Below, piece after piece: positions 43,253 through 53,443 of a stretch of 64,000 nt of DNA (positions are counted from its first letter, which is position 1; every line of letters starts with the position of its first letter). The notes under the pieces were generated by a model, which did not search any database, was not told the DNA's origin, and saw only the letters and a program-made list of their open reading frames with translations. The position numbers and the translations under genes are program-made. Source of the stretch: Gemmobacter aquarius (lineage in GTDB: Bacteria > Pseudomonadota > Alphaproteobacteria > Rhodobacterales > Rhodobacteraceae); the NCBI RefSeq assembly GCF_003060865.1, contig NZ_CP028918.1:876001-940000 (forward strand), in the 5' to 3' direction.

Positions 43253-44178
43253 GTCGCGATCTGCCCATGCTGCGCGGCACGCTTACCCCGCATCGCCCGC
43301 TGGCCGAGTTGACATGGCTGCGCGTGGGCGGGCCTGCCGATCTGTTTTTCCAGCCTGCGGACGAGGCCGATCTGGTGGCGTTTCTGACGGCGCTCGATCC
43401 GGCCGAGACGGTGTTTCCAATGGGGGTCGGGTCGAACCTGATCGTGCGGGACGGCGGGATACGGGCTGTCGTGATCCGCTTGGGGCGTGGGTTCAACGGG
43501 ATTTCGGCGCAAGACGGGCTTGTGGTGGCCGGGGCTGCGGCACTGGATGCCCATGTGGCGCGGCGGGCGGCAGAGGCTGGGTTGGACCTGACCTTTCTTC
43601 GCACGATACCGGGCAGTATCGGCGGCGCGGTTCGGATGAACGCGGGCTGCTACGGCAGCTATGTGGCCGATCATCTGGTATCGGTGCGGGCGGTGACGCG
43701 GGCGGGCGACGTGGTGACGCTTCCGGCGGCGGATTTGCGGCTGGCTTACCGCCAATCGCATCTGCCCGAGGGTTGGGTGATTGTCGACGCGACCTTTCGG
43801 GCCGAGGCGGGCGATCCGGCAAAGCTCGAGGCGAAGATGGCCGAGCAGATCGCCAAACGCGATGCGAGCCAGCCGACCAAGGAGCGGTCGGCGGGGTCGA
43901 CGTTCCGCAATCCGGTGGGTCATTCCTCGACCGGAAAAGCCGATGACAGGCACGACTTGAAGGCGTGGAAGGTCATAGACGAGGCCGGAATGCGCGGGGC
44001 GAGCCGTGGCGGGGCGCAGATGTCGCCGATGCATTCCAATTTCCTCATCAACACCGGAGGGGCGACTGCCGCCGATCTGGAAGGATTGGGGGAAGATGTG
44101 CGAAAAAGGGTTTTCCAAGCGAGCGGGATCACGCTAGAGTGGGAAATTATGCGCGTCGGTGAACCGGCGGCAAAATAA
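43249..44178 (+). CDS. murB: UDP-N-acetylenolpyruvoylglucosamine reductase
   Basis: 309 residues. FAD-binding [16 protein letters not shown] near residue 22 and [21 protein letters not shown] near residue 60, [15 protein letters not shown] near residue 123 with the catalytic serine later in AGSTFRNP, and a C-terminal [16 protein letters not shown]. It reduces the enolpyruvyl group to lactyl, giving UDP-MurNAc. The start overlaps DUF2484. Confidence 0.97.
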   Translation: MSRDLPMLRGTLTPHRPLAELTWLRVGGPADLFFQPADEADLVAFLTALDPAETVFPMGVGSNLIVRDGGIRAVVIRLGRGFNGISAQDGLVVAGAAALDAHVARRAAEAGLDLTFLRTIPGSIGGAVRMNAGCYGSYVADHLVSVRAVTRAGDVVTLPAADLRLAYRQSHLPEGWVIVDATFRAEAGDPAKLEAKMAEQIAKRDASQPTKERSAGSTFRNPVGHSSTGKADDRHDLKAWKVIDEAGMRGASRGGAQMSPMHSNFLINTGGATAADLEGLGEDVRKRVFQASGITLEWEIMRVGEPAAK

Positions 44179-44216
44179 CTACAAAAACGGGCAGCAGACC
44201 CGGTTTGAGGCGGAAC

Positions 44217-45136
44217 ATGGCGGGCGGTTCGGGCAGAAGCGTCCCCCTCGTGGCGGTGTTGATGGGGGGCCTTCCGCAGAGCGGGAGGTGTCTCTTGTCA
44301 CAGGGCGGGCTTGTGCCCGTGCGTTGACCGAGGCGGGATATGACGTTGTCGAGGTCGATTGCGGCCCCGATCTTCCTGCACGCTTGACCGAAATCGCGCC
44401 CGACATCTGCTTCAACGCGCTGCATGGTCGCTGGGGCGAGGATGGCTGCGTGCAGGGCATTCTTGAATGGATGCGGATTCCCTATACCCATTCCGGCGTG
44501 CTGGCGTCTTCGCTTGCGATGGACAAGAGCCGGGCCAAGGACGTGTATCGCGCCGCCGGTCTGCCTGTGGTGGACAGCGTGATCGCCACGCGCGAGGCCG
44601 TCGAGGCGGGGCATGTGTTGCCGCTGCCCTATGTGGTCAAGCCCAACAACGAAGGCTCGTCGGTGGGTGTCTATATCGTGCGCGCGGGCGGCAATGCGCC
44701 GCGCCTTTCCGCCGAGATGCCCGCGAGCGTGATGGTCGAGACCTATGCGCCGGGGCGCGAGTTGACGGTTTCGGTGATGGGCGACCGCGCTTTGTGCGTC
44801 ACCGATATCGTGACCGATGGCTGGTACGATTATGACGCGAAATACAAGGCCGGTGGCAGCCGCCATGTGGTGCCTGCAGCCCTGCCAGACGAGATAACCG
44901 CCGCCTGTCTGGACTATGCCTTGCGGGCGCATCGGGCGCTGGGGTGCCGGGGGCTAAGCCGGACCGATCTGCGCTGGGACGAGGCGCGGGGGCTGGACGG
45001 GCTGGTGCTTCTGGAGACGAACACGCAGCCGGGGATGACGCCGACCTCGCTTTCGCCGGAACAGGCGGGGCATCTGGGTATCAGCTTTCCCGAGCTCTGC
45101 CGCTGGATCGTGGAGGATGCATCGTGCAATCGGTAG
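44217..45136 (+). CDS. ddlB: D-alanine:D-alanine ligase, with an apparent frameshift near the start
   Basis: From ATG 44217 the first strand reads [18 protein letters not shown], the expected N-terminus. The frame then breaks at a G6 run (44264-44269); the continuation [16 protein letters not shown] is in another frame that stays open to 45136. One extra G repairs it, giving about 306 residues. The rest is a normal ATP-grasp Ddl: [39 protein letters not shown] and [14 protein letters not shown] continuous frame from 44159 exists but would lose the first strand and begins inside murB. Since the gene is normally essential, a sequence error is likely. Confidence 0.88.
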
Positions 45137-46062
45137 GCAGGCAGGGCGCGCTGGGCAGGCAGGGGGCGCTGGGCGGCCATCGCGTCTATCAGCGCGGCCT
45201 GCGGCGCGATCCGGCGCCGTCGCGCTGGCAATACCGGATGCAGCGGCTGTGGCTGACGCCGCTGTTCCGCGTGCTGTTCCGCGTTGGTCTGCCGCTTCTG
45301 GTGATCGGCGGGGTGACGGCGGTCTATGTGGCGAACGATGCGCGTCGGGCGGCGCTGGTGCAGGGCTATGCCGATCTGAAGGAAAAGTTCCAGAACCGGC
45401 CCGAGTTCATGGTCGGCCTGATTTCGGTTGAAGGCGCTTCGCCCGAACTGGCCGAGGCGATCCGCGGTCGGGCCGGGTTGACTCTGCCTGCGTCTTCCTT
45501 CGACCTCGACCTCGATCTGGCGCGGCAGCGGATCGAGGATCTGGACGCGGTGGCCTCGGCCGAGTTGCGGGTGCGGTCTGGCGGGGTGCTGCAGATGCTG
45601 ATCACCGAGCGGATGCCGGTGATGGTGTGGCGCACCGGCGAGCGGATCGAGATGCTGGACGAGACGGGGCACCGCGTGGCGAGCCTGTCGTCGCGCACCG
45701 ACCGCGCCGATTTGCCGCTGGTGGCGGGTGACGGGGCCGATCTGGTGGCGGGCGAGGCTTTGGAGATTTTCGCGGCGGCGCAACCGATATTGCCGCGGGT
45801 GCGCGGGCTGGTGCGGATGGGCGAGCGGCGGTGGGATCTGGTTCTGGACCGGAACCAGAAGATCATGCTGCCCGAACACAATGCCGTTTCGGCGCTGGAG
45901 CGGTTGATCGCGCTGGATCGGGCCGAGGATTTGCTGGCGCGTGATCTGTTGACGGTGGATTTGAGAAACGAAGAACGACCCGTGCTGCGGCTTGCTCCGA
46001 ACGCCATGAACGAACGCCGCAAAGCACAGGGCATCGATGTGAGCGAGGGCAACAACCTATGA
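45124..46062 (+). CDS. ftsQ: Cell division protein FtsQ
   Basis: 312 residues from GTG 45124, overlapping ddlB by 13 bp. A cytoplasmic tail with a duplicated GRQGAL segment, one membrane helix near residues 50-65 ([17 protein letters not shown]), then a POTRA domain ([19 protein letters not shown]) and the FtsQ beta domain. It links FtsL/FtsB to early division proteins. It overlaps ftsA by 4 bp. The GTG start is chosen because no ATG precedes the conserved tail without running deep into ddlB. Confidence 0.92.
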   Translation: MQSVGRQGALGRQGALGGHRVYQRGLRRDPAPSRWQYRMQRLWLTPLFRVLFRVGLPLLVIGGVTAVYVANDARRAALVQGYADLKEKFQNRPEFMVGLISVEGASPELAEAIRGRAGLTLPASSFDLDLDLARQRIEDLDAVASAELRVRSGGVLQMLITERMPVMVWRTGERIEMLDETGHRVASLSSRTDRADLPLVAGDGADLVAGEALEIFAAAQPILPRVRGLVRMGERRWDLVLDRNQKIMLPEHNAVSALERLIALDRAEDLLARDLLTVDLRNEERPVLRLAPNAMNERRKAQGIDVSEGNNL

Positions 46063-47393
46063 CCGACCTTTACCAATCGCAAAGAGCGATGCGCCATATG
46101 CGCCGGGCCGCGATGCAGCGGGGTGTCATCGCCATTCTGGACGTGGGCACCAGCAAGATCGCCTGCCTGATCCTGCGCTTCGACGGGCCCGAGCGCCTGC
46201 GCGAGGCTGACGGGGTGGGGCCGATGGCGGGGCAGTCTTCGTTCCGCGTCATCGGGGCCGCGACGACGCGGTCGCGTGGGGTGAAGTTCGGTGAAATCGC
46301 CCAGATGAACGAGACCGAGCGGGCGATCCGCACCGCCGTGCAGGCGGCGCAGAAGATGGCCAATGTGCGGGTCGATCATGTGATCGCGAGCTTCAGCGGC
46401 GCCGAGCCGCGCAGCTATGGCCTTGCGGGCGAGTGGGAATTGCAGGATTCGGTCGTGACCGAGCAGGATGTGGCCCGCGCTCTGGCATCGTGTGACGTGC
46501 CCGATATCGGCGTGGGGCGCGAGGTGTTGCACGCGCATCCGGTGAACTTTGCGCTGGACCATCGCACGGGGCTGGGTGATCCGCGCGGGCAGATCGGCAA
46601 CCGGCTGGCCTGCGACATGCATCTTTTGTCGGTCGACGGGTCGGTGGTGCAGAACCTGCTGTACTGCATCAAGCGCTGTGATCTGGAACTGGCGGGGATT
46701 GCGTCATCGGCTTACGTGTCGGGCGTGTCATCACTGGTGGAAGACGAGCAAGAGTTGGGGGCCGCCTGCATCGACATGGGCGGCGGGACCACGGGCATTT
46801 CGATCTTCATGAAAAAGCACATGATCTATGCGGATTCGGTTCGCATGGGCGGGGATCATGTCACCTCGGACATCTCGAAGGGGTTGCAGATTCCGCTGGC
46901 GGTGGCCGAGAAGATCAAGACGAAGCATGGCGGCGTCTATGCCACCGGCATGGATGACCGCGAGATGATCGAGACCGGCGGCGAGAGCGGCGATTGGGAA
47001 AAGGACCGTCGCCAGATCAGCCGGACCGAGTTGATCGGGATCATGCGGCCGCGGGTCGAGGAGATTCTGGAAGAGGCGCGGTCGCGTCTGGATGCGGCGG
47101 GCTTTGACAGCCTGCCGAGCCAGTCGATCGTGCTGACGGGCGGGGCGAGCCAGATTCCGGGGCTTGACGGGTTGGCCGCGCGTATTCTTGGGCAGCAGGT
47201 CCGGTTGGGCCGTCCGCTGCGTGTTCAGGGCCTGCCGCAAGCCGCGACGGGTGCCGCTTTTGCCAGTGCCGTGGGCCTTTGCCTGTTTGCCGCGCATCCT
47301 CAGGACGAATGGTGGGATTTCGAAATACCTTCGGAGCGATACCCTGCACGTTCGATAAAGCGGGCCTTCAAATGGTTCAAAGATAACTGGTAA
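46059..47393 (+). CDS. ftsA: Cell division protein FtsA
   Basis: 444 residues, actin/Hsp70-like fold. Phosphate-1 motif LDVGTSKIACLI near residue 28, CIDMGGGTTGISIF near residue 237, VLTGGASQIPGLDGLA near residue 358. The C-terminus ARSIKRAFKWFKDNW is the amphipathic helix that tethers FtsA, and so FtsZ, to the membrane. About 200 bp separate it from ftsZ, likely with an ftsZ promoter. Confidence 0.97.
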   Translation: MTDLYQSQRAMRHMRRAAMQRGVIAILDVGTSKIACLILRFDGPERLREADGVGPMAGQSSFRVIGAATTRSRGVKFGEIAQMNETERAIRTAVQAAQKMANVRVDHVIASFSGAEPRSYGLAGEWELQDSVVTEQDVARALASCDVPDIGVGREVLHAHPVNFALDHRTGLGDPRGQIGNRLACDMHLLSVDGSVVQNLLYCIKRCDLELAGIASSAYVSGVSSLVEDEQELGAACIDMGGGTTGISIFMKKHMIYADSVRMGGDHVTSDISKGLQIPLAVAEKIKTKHGGVYATGMDDREMIETGGESGDWEKDRRQISRTELIGIMRPRVEEILEEARSRLDAAGFDSLPSQSIVLTGGASQIPGLDGLAARILGQQVRLGRPLRVQGLPQAATGAAFASAVGLCLFAAHPQDEWWDFEIPSERYPARSIKRAFKWFKDNW

Positions 47394-47601
47394 CCGCTAT
47401 ATCCTGCCAAAACGGCAAAATACCGCTGATCGACGCGCTTATCGGCCCATATTTTGTGGGCTGGTGACGTTTTTTACGTGACCTCTGACCTCCTTTGTGG
47501 ATAGAATCGTGGATAAATTCGGATTCCTGCGCCCGGGACCGGCGCGAAAGCAAGCCGATCAGCAAAAGACGGCACAACGAACAGCAGCAGGCGGAGTGGC
47601 T

Positions 47602-49239
47602 ATGACCCTGAACCTTTCGATGACCTCGCAGCGCGAAGAGCTGAAGCCGCGTATCACCGTCTTCGGTGTTGGCGGCGCGGGCGGCAATGCTGTCAACAAC
47701 ATGATCGACAAGCAGCTTGAGGGGGTCGAGTTCGTCGTGGCGAACACCGACGCGCAGGCCTTGCAGCAGTCGAAGGCGCATTCGCGGATCCAGATGGGTC
47801 TGAAGGTCACGGAAGGCTTGGGCGCAGGGGCGCGTCCGGCGGTTGGCGCTGCGGCGGCGGAAGAGACGATCGAGGAGATCGTCGATCATCTGGCCGGCGC
47901 GCATATGTGTTTCATCACCGCTGGCATGGGGGGCGGCACGGGCACGGGGGCAGCACCCATCATCGCGCAGGCGGCGCGTGAGCTGGGTGTGCTGACCGTT
48001 GGCGTGGTCACCAAGCCGTTCCAGTTCGAGGGCGGCAAGCGGATGAAGCAGGCCGAGGAGGGCATCGAGGCCCTGCAAAAGGTCGTCGATACGCTGATCA
48101 TCATTCCCAACCAGAACCTTTTCCGGCTGGCCAACGAGCGCACGACTTTCACCGAAGCCTTCGCGATGGCCGACGACGTGCTGTATCAGGGTGTCAAGGG
48201 CGTGACCGACCTGATGGTGCGCCCCGGCCTGATCAACCTCGACTTTGCCGACGTGCGCGCGGTGATGGACGAGATGGGCAAGGCGATGATGGGCACGGGC
48301 GAGGCTTCGGGAGAAGACCGCGCGGTGCAGGCGGCTGAAAAGGCGATTGCCAACCCGCTGCTGGACGAGATCAGCCTGAACGGCGCGCGCGGCGTGCTGA
48401 TCAACATCACCGGCGGCTATGACCTGACGCTGTTCGAGTTGGACGAGGCCGCGAATATCATCCGCGAAAAGGTCGATCCCGATGCGAATATCATCGTGGG
48501 GTCAACGCTGGATACCAGCATGGAAGGGGCTATCCGCGTGTCGGTCGTGGCGACCGGTATCGATGTGAGCCAGTCCAACCGTGCGTCCGATCCGGTGGCG
48601 CGGCGTCCGATGTCGGCGCCGTTGCAGCCTGCGCCGCAGACAGCCCCGCAGACTGGGCCGTTGACGGTGCAGGTGGTGCAGCCCGCCTATCAGCCCGCAC
48701 CGCCGCCGGCCTATAAGCAGCCGGTGCAGCAGCCCGCAGCGCAGGCCTATGCGCCGCAGCCGCAGCAGGCCCAGCCGCAGCAAGACCGGTCGCTGTTCGA
48801 CGCACCGCCCGCCTATGAGGCGGAAGCGGATGACGGCTACGAGGTTCCGGCGCCGGCTTACCGCCCGCAGCCTGCGGCGCGCCCGACCGCGCAGATGGAC
48901 CTTTCGGCCGCCGAGTTCGTGGCACCGCGCCCGCCGGGAACGCCCTCGCCCGAGGCATTGCAGCGGTTGCAGACGGCTGTGAGCAAAGCTCCGGCAGGCC
49001 AGACCCCGCGCGGGATGGCGGCACCGCAGCGCGCCGCCGCTCCGGCACCGAAACCGGCCGAACAGCGCCCGCGCTTTGGCATCGGGTCGCTGATCAACCG
49101 CATGGCGGGGGGAACGGGCGAGTCGCAGGCCGCAGCCCGCCACCAGCCGCCGGTCACGTCCTATGACGACGAGCCGGAACTGAACGCGGATCAGGAGAAG
49201 ATCGAGATTCCGGCATTCTTGCGGCGCCAGGCGAATTGA
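47602..49239 (+). CDS. ftsZ: Cell division GTPase FtsZ
   Basis: 545 residues from ATG 47602, preceded by [18 protein letters not shown] near residue 20, GTP-binding [12 protein letters not shown] near residue 108, and FNEAFAMAD-like [14 protein letters not shown] long Pro/Gln/Ala-rich linker (about residues 325-525) precedes the C-terminal peptide [10 protein letters not shown] that binds FtsA. The long linker is usual in Alphaproteobacteria. An upstream in-frame start at 47497 is not supported. A strong terminator follows. Confidence 0.97.
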   Translation: MTLNLSMTSQREELKPRITVFGVGGAGGNAVNNMIDKQLEGVEFVVANTDAQALQQSKAHSRIQMGLKVTEGLGAGARPAVGAAAAEETIEEIVDHLAGAHMCFITAGMGGGTGTGAAPIIAQAARELGVLTVGVVTKPFQFEGGKRMKQAEEGIEALQKVVDTLIIIPNQNLFRLANERTTFTEAFAMADDVLYQGVKGVTDLMVRPGLINLDFADVRAVMDEMGKAMMGTGEASGEDRAVQAAEKAIANPLLDEISLNGARGVLINITGGYDLTLFELDEAANIIREKVDPDANIIVGSTLDTSMEGAIRVSVVATGIDVSQSNRASDPVARRPMSAPLQPAPQTAPQTGPLTVQVVQPAYQPAPPPAYKQPVQQPAAQAYAPQPQQAQPQQDRSLFDAPPAYEAEADDGYEVPAPAYRPQPAARPTAQMDLSAAEFVAPRPPGTPSPEALQRLQTAVSKAPAGQTPRGMAAPQRAAAPAPKPAEQRPRFGIGSLINRMAGGTGESQAAARHQPPVTSYDDEPELNADQEKIEIPAFLRRQAN

Positions 49240-49268
49240 CGGGCCGCAACGCACTGTAACAATCGGGG

Positions 49269-49300
49269 AAAACCGGGCCTGTTGGTCCGGTTTTTTCTTT
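49269..49300 (+). terminator. Intrinsic terminator after ftsZ
   Basis: AAAACCGG-GCCTGTTGGT-CCGGTTTTTT followed by CTTTT, 30 bp after the ftsZ stop. Stem plus long T run. Confidence 0.88.
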
Positions 49301-49466
49301 TATAAATCAGTGGGTTTCGTGATGTTTCACGCTGTCACGAAGTGTCATAAAAGGTGAGTTGAGTTTGCACGTGCAGCATCTTACCTAAGTTCAGACGCGG
49401 GATGAACCCGCGCTTCGCTTGTCAGGAAACCCTTGGCGGCGGAATTGATCGAACCGGGGGCGACCT

Positions 49467-50375
49467 TTGCAAAACACTCTGCACTCCGCTGCGACCTTTG
49501 TGGGTCTGGGCCTGCATGGCGGCGCCGAGGTTCGGATGGTGGTCAAGCCTGCGGATGTGGGTCACGGCATCGTCTTTCTGCGGACCGACCTGAATGAGCG
49601 GATTGTTGCCCGTTGGGATGCCGTTGTGCCGTCGCGTCTGTGCACGCTGGTGGCCAATGCAGCGGGCGCTTCGGTTTCGACCATCGAACATATCATGGCC
49701 GCTTTGGCCGGCTGCGCCGTGCATAACGCGCTGATCGAGATCGACGGGCCGGAAGTGCCGATCCTTGACGGGTCGGCGGCACCTTTTGTTGCAGGTTTGC
49801 TGGCGGCCGGGATCGTCGGACAGGGTGCGCCTTCGCGGGCGATCCGCGTCTTGAAGCGGGTGGAAGTGCGCGAGGGCGAGGCCATCGCGCGGCTTGAGCC
49901 TGCGGAAATGCTGGAGATGGATTTCAGCATCGAATTCGCCGAAGCGGCCATCGGACGGCAGGAAAAGAGCCTGAACCTTGCCAATGGCGCTTTCGTGCGT
50001 GAACTGTCGGACAGCCGCACCTTTTGCCGTCAGTCAGATGTCGACGCGATGCGGGCCAACGGGCTGGCGCTGGGCGGGACGCTGGAAAATGCGGTGGTGT
50101 TCGAAGGCGACCGCGTGCTGAGCCCCGGGGGCTTGCGCTATGCCGATGAACCCGTGCGCCACAAGATGCTGGATGCGGTGGGCGATCTGTTCCTTGCCGG
50201 TGCGCCGATTCTGGGGCGCTACACAGGCGTGCGGGCGGGCCATGCGCTGACCAACAGGTTGCTGCGGGCCTTGTTTGCCGATCCGACAGCCTATTGCTTT
50301 GTCGAGGTCGGAGCGCAAACCGGGCGCAAGCTGCCCGGCGTGGGTGTGATCGCGGCGGACCTGCCCGCGCATTGA
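49467..50375 (+). CDS. lpxC: UDP-3-O-acyl-N-acetylglucosamine deacetylase
   Basis: 302 residues from a TTG at 49467; the family N-terminus (NTLHSAATFVGLGLHGG) begins two codons later, so no ATG can serve. Zinc-site histidines in STIEHIMAAL near residue 79 and VRHKMLDAVGDLFLAG near residue 230, with LDGSAAPF near residue 99. It catalyses the committed step of lipid A synthesis. It lies about 225 bp after ftsZ, behind its terminator, so it has its own promoter. Confidence 0.95.
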   Translation: MQNTLHSAATFVGLGLHGGAEVRMVVKPADVGHGIVFLRTDLNERIVARWDAVVPSRLCTLVANAAGASVSTIEHIMAALAGCAVHNALIEIDGPEVPILDGSAAPFVAGLLAAGIVGQGAPSRAIRVLKRVEVREGEAIARLEPAEMLEMDFSIEFAEAAIGRQEKSLNLANGAFVRELSDSRTFCRQSDVDAMRANGLALGGTLENAVVFEGDRVLSPGGLRYADEPVRHKMLDAVGDLFLAGAPILGRYTGVRAGHALTNRLLRALFADPTAYCFVEVGAQTGRKLPGVGVIAADLPAH

Positions 50376-50493
50376 GTGCGCGGGGGAGCGAAAGCCGTTT
50401 TGCGCCCCGGAATTTTCTGTGCTAGGACGACGCTTAAGCATGCATCGGCGGCTGTTCGGCCGGATGTTGAAAATGTCGTGGGGTAGGCGGAAG

Positions 50494-51339
50494 ATGGCAG
50501 GGGTGAAGTCGGGCGCGCGGTTCCTAGGCATGGCGCTCGTGGCCGCATCGCTGGCAGGATGTGCCGGTTTTGGTGGCAGCAACGAGAAGCCGCTGGAATC
50601 CTATACCGCCGAGGAAATCTACAAGCAGGGCGAGCTGAAGCTGGAAACCGAGCGCAAGCCGGATGAGGGCATCAGGTATTTCCAAGAGGTCGAGCGGCTT
50701 TATCCCTATTCGGAATATGCCAAGCGTGCCTTGATCATGCAGGCCTTCGGCTATCACAAGGGCAAGAAATACGAAGAGGCGCGGGCGGCTTCGCAGCGTT
50801 TCCTCGATTTGTATCCCGGTGACGAGGATGCGCCCTATGCGCTGTATCTGATGGCGCTGTCGTTCTATGACCAGATCGACGAGGTCGGGCGTGACCAGGG
50901 CGTCACCTTCCAGGCGCTGACCGGCATGCGCGATGTGATCGAGACCTATCCCGACAGCGATTATGCGCGGTCGGCGATGCTGAAGTTCGATCTTGCCTTC
51001 GACCATCTGGCGGCGAAGGAAATGGAGATCGGGCGCTATTACCTGAAGCGTGGCAATTACACGGCGGCGATCAACCGCTTCCGGACCGTGGTGCAGGATT
51101 ACCAGACCACCAGCCACACCGCCGAGGCATTGCACCGGCTGACCGAATCCTATCTGGCGCTTGGCTTTACCGACGAGGCGCAGACTTCGGCGGCGATCCT
51201 TGGTTTCAACTATCAATCCAGCCCGTTCTACGATGACAGTTTCCGCCTGCTGAAAGGCAAGGGGCTGGCACCCGAGGCCAAGGGTGATGGTTGGCTGGCG
51301 CGGATCTATCGGCAGATGTTGCGCGGCGACTGGATTTGA
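50494..51339 (+). CDS. bamD: Outer membrane assembly lipoprotein BamD
   Basis: 281 residues. Signal peptide with lipobox LAGC (VAASLAGCAGFGGS), then TPR repeats: YTAEEIYKQGELKLETE, GIRYFQEVERLYPYSEYAKRA, and YYLKRGNYTAAINRFRTVVQDY. BamD is the essential lipoprotein of the BAM complex that inserts outer membrane beta-barrels. ATG 50494 follows GGCGGAAG; upstream in-frame ATGs (50419, 50440) give an arginine-rich leader and are less likely. Confidence 0.92.
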   Translation: MAGVKSGARFLGMALVAASLAGCAGFGGSNEKPLESYTAEEIYKQGELKLETERKPDEGIRYFQEVERLYPYSEYAKRALIMQAFGYHKGKKYEEARAASQRFLDLYPGDEDAPYALYLMALSFYDQIDEVGRDQGVTFQALTGMRDVIETYPDSDYARSAMLKFDLAFDHLAAKEMEIGRYYLKRGNYTAAINRFRTVVQDYQTTSHTAEALHRLTESYLALGFTDEAQTSAAILGFNYQSSPFYDDSFRLLKGKGLAPEAKGDGWLARIYRQMLRGDWI

Positions 51340-51369
51340 CGCGGCCGGGGCGCTGACGGGGGCGGGCTT

Positions 51370-53013
51370 TTGCTGCGATCGCTTGAAATCCGCGATGTTT
51401 TGATCATCGACCGGCTGGACCTCGAGTTCCGGTCGGGGCTGAATGTGTTGACCGGCGAGACAGGGGCGGGCAAGTCGATCTTGCTGGATGCTTTGGGTTT
51501 CGTTCTGGGCTGGCGGGGGCGTGCCGAGCTGGTGCGGGCCGGTGCCGAGCAGGGCGTGGTCACGGCGGTGTTCGACCTGCCTGACGGTCATGCTGCGCGC
51601 GCCGTGCTGGCCGAGGCGGGGATCGAGGCCGGGGACGAGCTGATCATGCGGCGGGTCAATACGGTGGACGGGCGCAAGACCGCCTGGGTCAACGACCGCC
51701 GCGTGTCGGGCGAGGTGTTGCGCGACCTGTCGGATACGCTGGTGGAATTGCACGGGCAGCAGGATGACCGCGGGCTGTTGAACCCGCGCGGACACCGTGT
51801 GCTGCTTGATACCTTTGCCGGGATCGATCTGGCCCCCGTGCGGGCGGCATGGCGGGCGCAATCGGCGGCGCGGGCGCGGTTGGCCGAGGCCGAGGCGGCG
51901 CTGGTCGCGGCGCGCAAGGAAGAGGATTTCCTGCGCCATGCGGTGGCCGAATTGGACAAGCTGGACCCCGAACCCGGCGAGGAAGCCACGCTTGATGCCC
52001 GCCGCCGGATGATGCAGGGGGCCGAGAAGATACGGTCGGACGTGGCGCGTGCCTATCAGGCGATGTCGGAACAGGCCGCCGAGGGCATGATGCGCGACGC
52101 GTTGCGCTGGCTCGAGGGGGCGGCGGATAAGGCCGATGGGGCGCTCGAGGGGGCCTTGGCGTCGCTGAACCGCGCGCTGATCGAGTTGGGCGAGGCGCAG
52201 GCTGGCGTCGAGGGGGCGCTGGCGGCGCTGGATTTCAACCCGTCCGAGTTGGAGGCGATCGAGGAGCGGCTGTTCGCCATTCGGGCGCTGGCGCGCAAAC
52301 ATGGTGTCTTGGCCGACGATCTGGGCCGCTTTGCCGGAGACTTGCGCGGGCGGCTGGCGGCGCTGGACAGTGGCGAGGCCGGAATTGCAGGGCTGGCCAA
52401 GGCGGTGGTGCAGGCAGAAGCCGCCTATGCCGAGGAGGCGGGCTGGATCACGCGGGCGCGTGGCGCCGCGTCGGCGCGGCTGGACCTTGCGATGGCGGCG
52501 GAACTGGCACCTCTCAAGATGGAGCGGGCGGTGTTCGTGACCGGGGTCACGCCGGCCGATGCCGGGCCGGACGGTGTGGACGCGGTGACATTCACCGTGG
52601 CGACCAATCCGGGGGCTCCGGCGGGGGCCTTGAACAAGATCGCCTCGGGCGGGGAATTGTCGCGGTTTCTGCTGGCGCTGAAGGTTTGCCTGACGGGGAA
52701 TACGCCGGGGCTGACGATGATCTTTGACGAAATCGACCGTGGTGTGGGCGGGGCGACCGCCGATGCGGTGGGACGGCGGTTGAAGGCGCTGGCCGAAGGA
52801 AGCCAAGTGCTGGTCGTGACGCATTCGCCGCAGGTGGCGGCTTTGGGCGGGGCGCATTGGCGGGTGGAAAAGCGGGTGGTCGATGACATGACGCTGTCCA
52901 CCGTGCTGGCGCTGTCGGAGGGCGAGCGGGTCGAAGAGATCGCGCGGATGCTGGCGGGCGACACGATCACCCAAGCGGCGCGCGAGGCGGCACGGGCGCT
53001 TTTGTCGACCTGA
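51370..53013 (+). CDS. recN: DNA repair protein RecN
   Basis: 547 residues from TTG 51370 (MLRSLEIRDVLIIDRLDLEF). SMC-like ATPase: Walker A TGETGAGKSILL near residue 28, a central coiled-coil-like alanine/glutamate-rich region, then signature ASGGELSRFLLALK near residue 425 and Walker B TMIFDEIDRGVGG near residue 446. It acts in double-strand break repair. Usually SOS-regulated, yet I see no GTTC-N7-GTTC box in the 30-bp gap after bamD, so any SOS control would come from further upstream. Confidence 0.94.
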   Translation: MLRSLEIRDVLIIDRLDLEFRSGLNVLTGETGAGKSILLDALGFVLGWRGRAELVRAGAEQGVVTAVFDLPDGHAARAVLAEAGIEAGDELIMRRVNTVDGRKTAWVNDRRVSGEVLRDLSDTLVELHGQQDDRGLLNPRGHRVLLDTFAGIDLAPVRAAWRAQSAARARLAEAEAALVAARKEEDFLRHAVAELDKLDPEPGEEATLDARRRMMQGAEKIRSDVARAYQAMSEQAAEGMMRDALRWLEGAADKADGALEGALASLNRALIELGEAQAGVEGALAALDFNPSELEAIEERLFAIRALARKHGVLADDLGRFAGDLRGRLAALDSGEAGIAGLAKAVVQAEAAYAEEAGWITRARGAASARLDLAMAAELAPLKMERAVFVTGVTPADAGPDGVDAVTFTVATNPGAPAGALNKIASGGELSRFLLALKVCLTGNTPGLTMIFDEIDRGVGGATADAVGRRLKALAEGSQVLVVTHSPQVAALGGAHWRVEKRVVDDMTLSTVLALSEGERVEEIARMLAGDTITQAAREAARALLST

Positions 53014-53033
53014 GGGCGTGCCGGTTCGGGGCA

Positions 53034-53164
53034 AGATTTTTCTGCGAAAAATCTGGCGCTTGTGCTTGCTTGCGTTGCGCGGGCGGCTGGCGGTGCTGTG
53101 AGTATTTGCGCAAGGGTGACAGCGCAGGTGTTTCAGGACTGGCGGGATTTTTCGCAGAAAAATC
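53034..53164. repeat. Two palindromes after recN
   Basis: 53034-53054 AGATTTTT-CTGCG-AAAAATCT and 53146-53164 GATTTTT-CGCAG-AAAAATC. Their loops are reverse complements, so the second is an inverted copy of the first type. Confidence 0.85.
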
Positions 53165-53288
53165 GGGGTGGGGGCGAAAAATGCGGCGTTGACCGTTGCG
53201 CTGGGTGCATAGCGGGTTCCACCGGTGCAGGGCTGGAATGCTGCGGTGCAGCAATCTATCTTCGGGACGTAACCGAAGGAGAAGCACC

Positions 53289-53438
53289 ATGTTCGAACAA
53301 GTGAAGACCGTGTTCCGGTCGTTCCGTTTCCCGACCGTCGCCGAGCGCGAGTTGGCCTATCTGAACGAGGCGGTGAGCCGCTATGACCTTGAAATGCGCG
53401 AGCGGGCGATCGACGCGGGGCTGTTTCGCCGCCGCTGA
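53289..53438 (+). CDS. Small protein of 49 residues, DUF1127/DUF3563-like
   Basis: ATG 53289 follows GAAGGAGAAG. The product (MFEQVKTVFRSF...) contains VAERELAYLNEAVSRYDLEMRERAIDAGLF, resembling very short proteins related to the C-terminal half of DUF1127/DUF3563 families. Function unknown. Alone between recN and a convergent SnoaL-like gene. Confidence 0.65.
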   Translation: MFEQVKTVFRSFRFPTVAERELAYLNEAVSRYDLEMRERAIDAGLFRRR

Positions 53439-53443
53439 GTCTT

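Noticed and set aside
44159..44216. ddlB starting at ATG 44159 inside murB
   Set aside because: This start gives an N-terminus lacking the first strand of the ligase fold; the conserved strand is in another frame starting at 44217.
53189..53210. TTGACC-type promoter for the 49-residue gene
   Set aside because: The spacer to the nearest TATAAT-like hexamer is about 13 bp, too short for a confident call.
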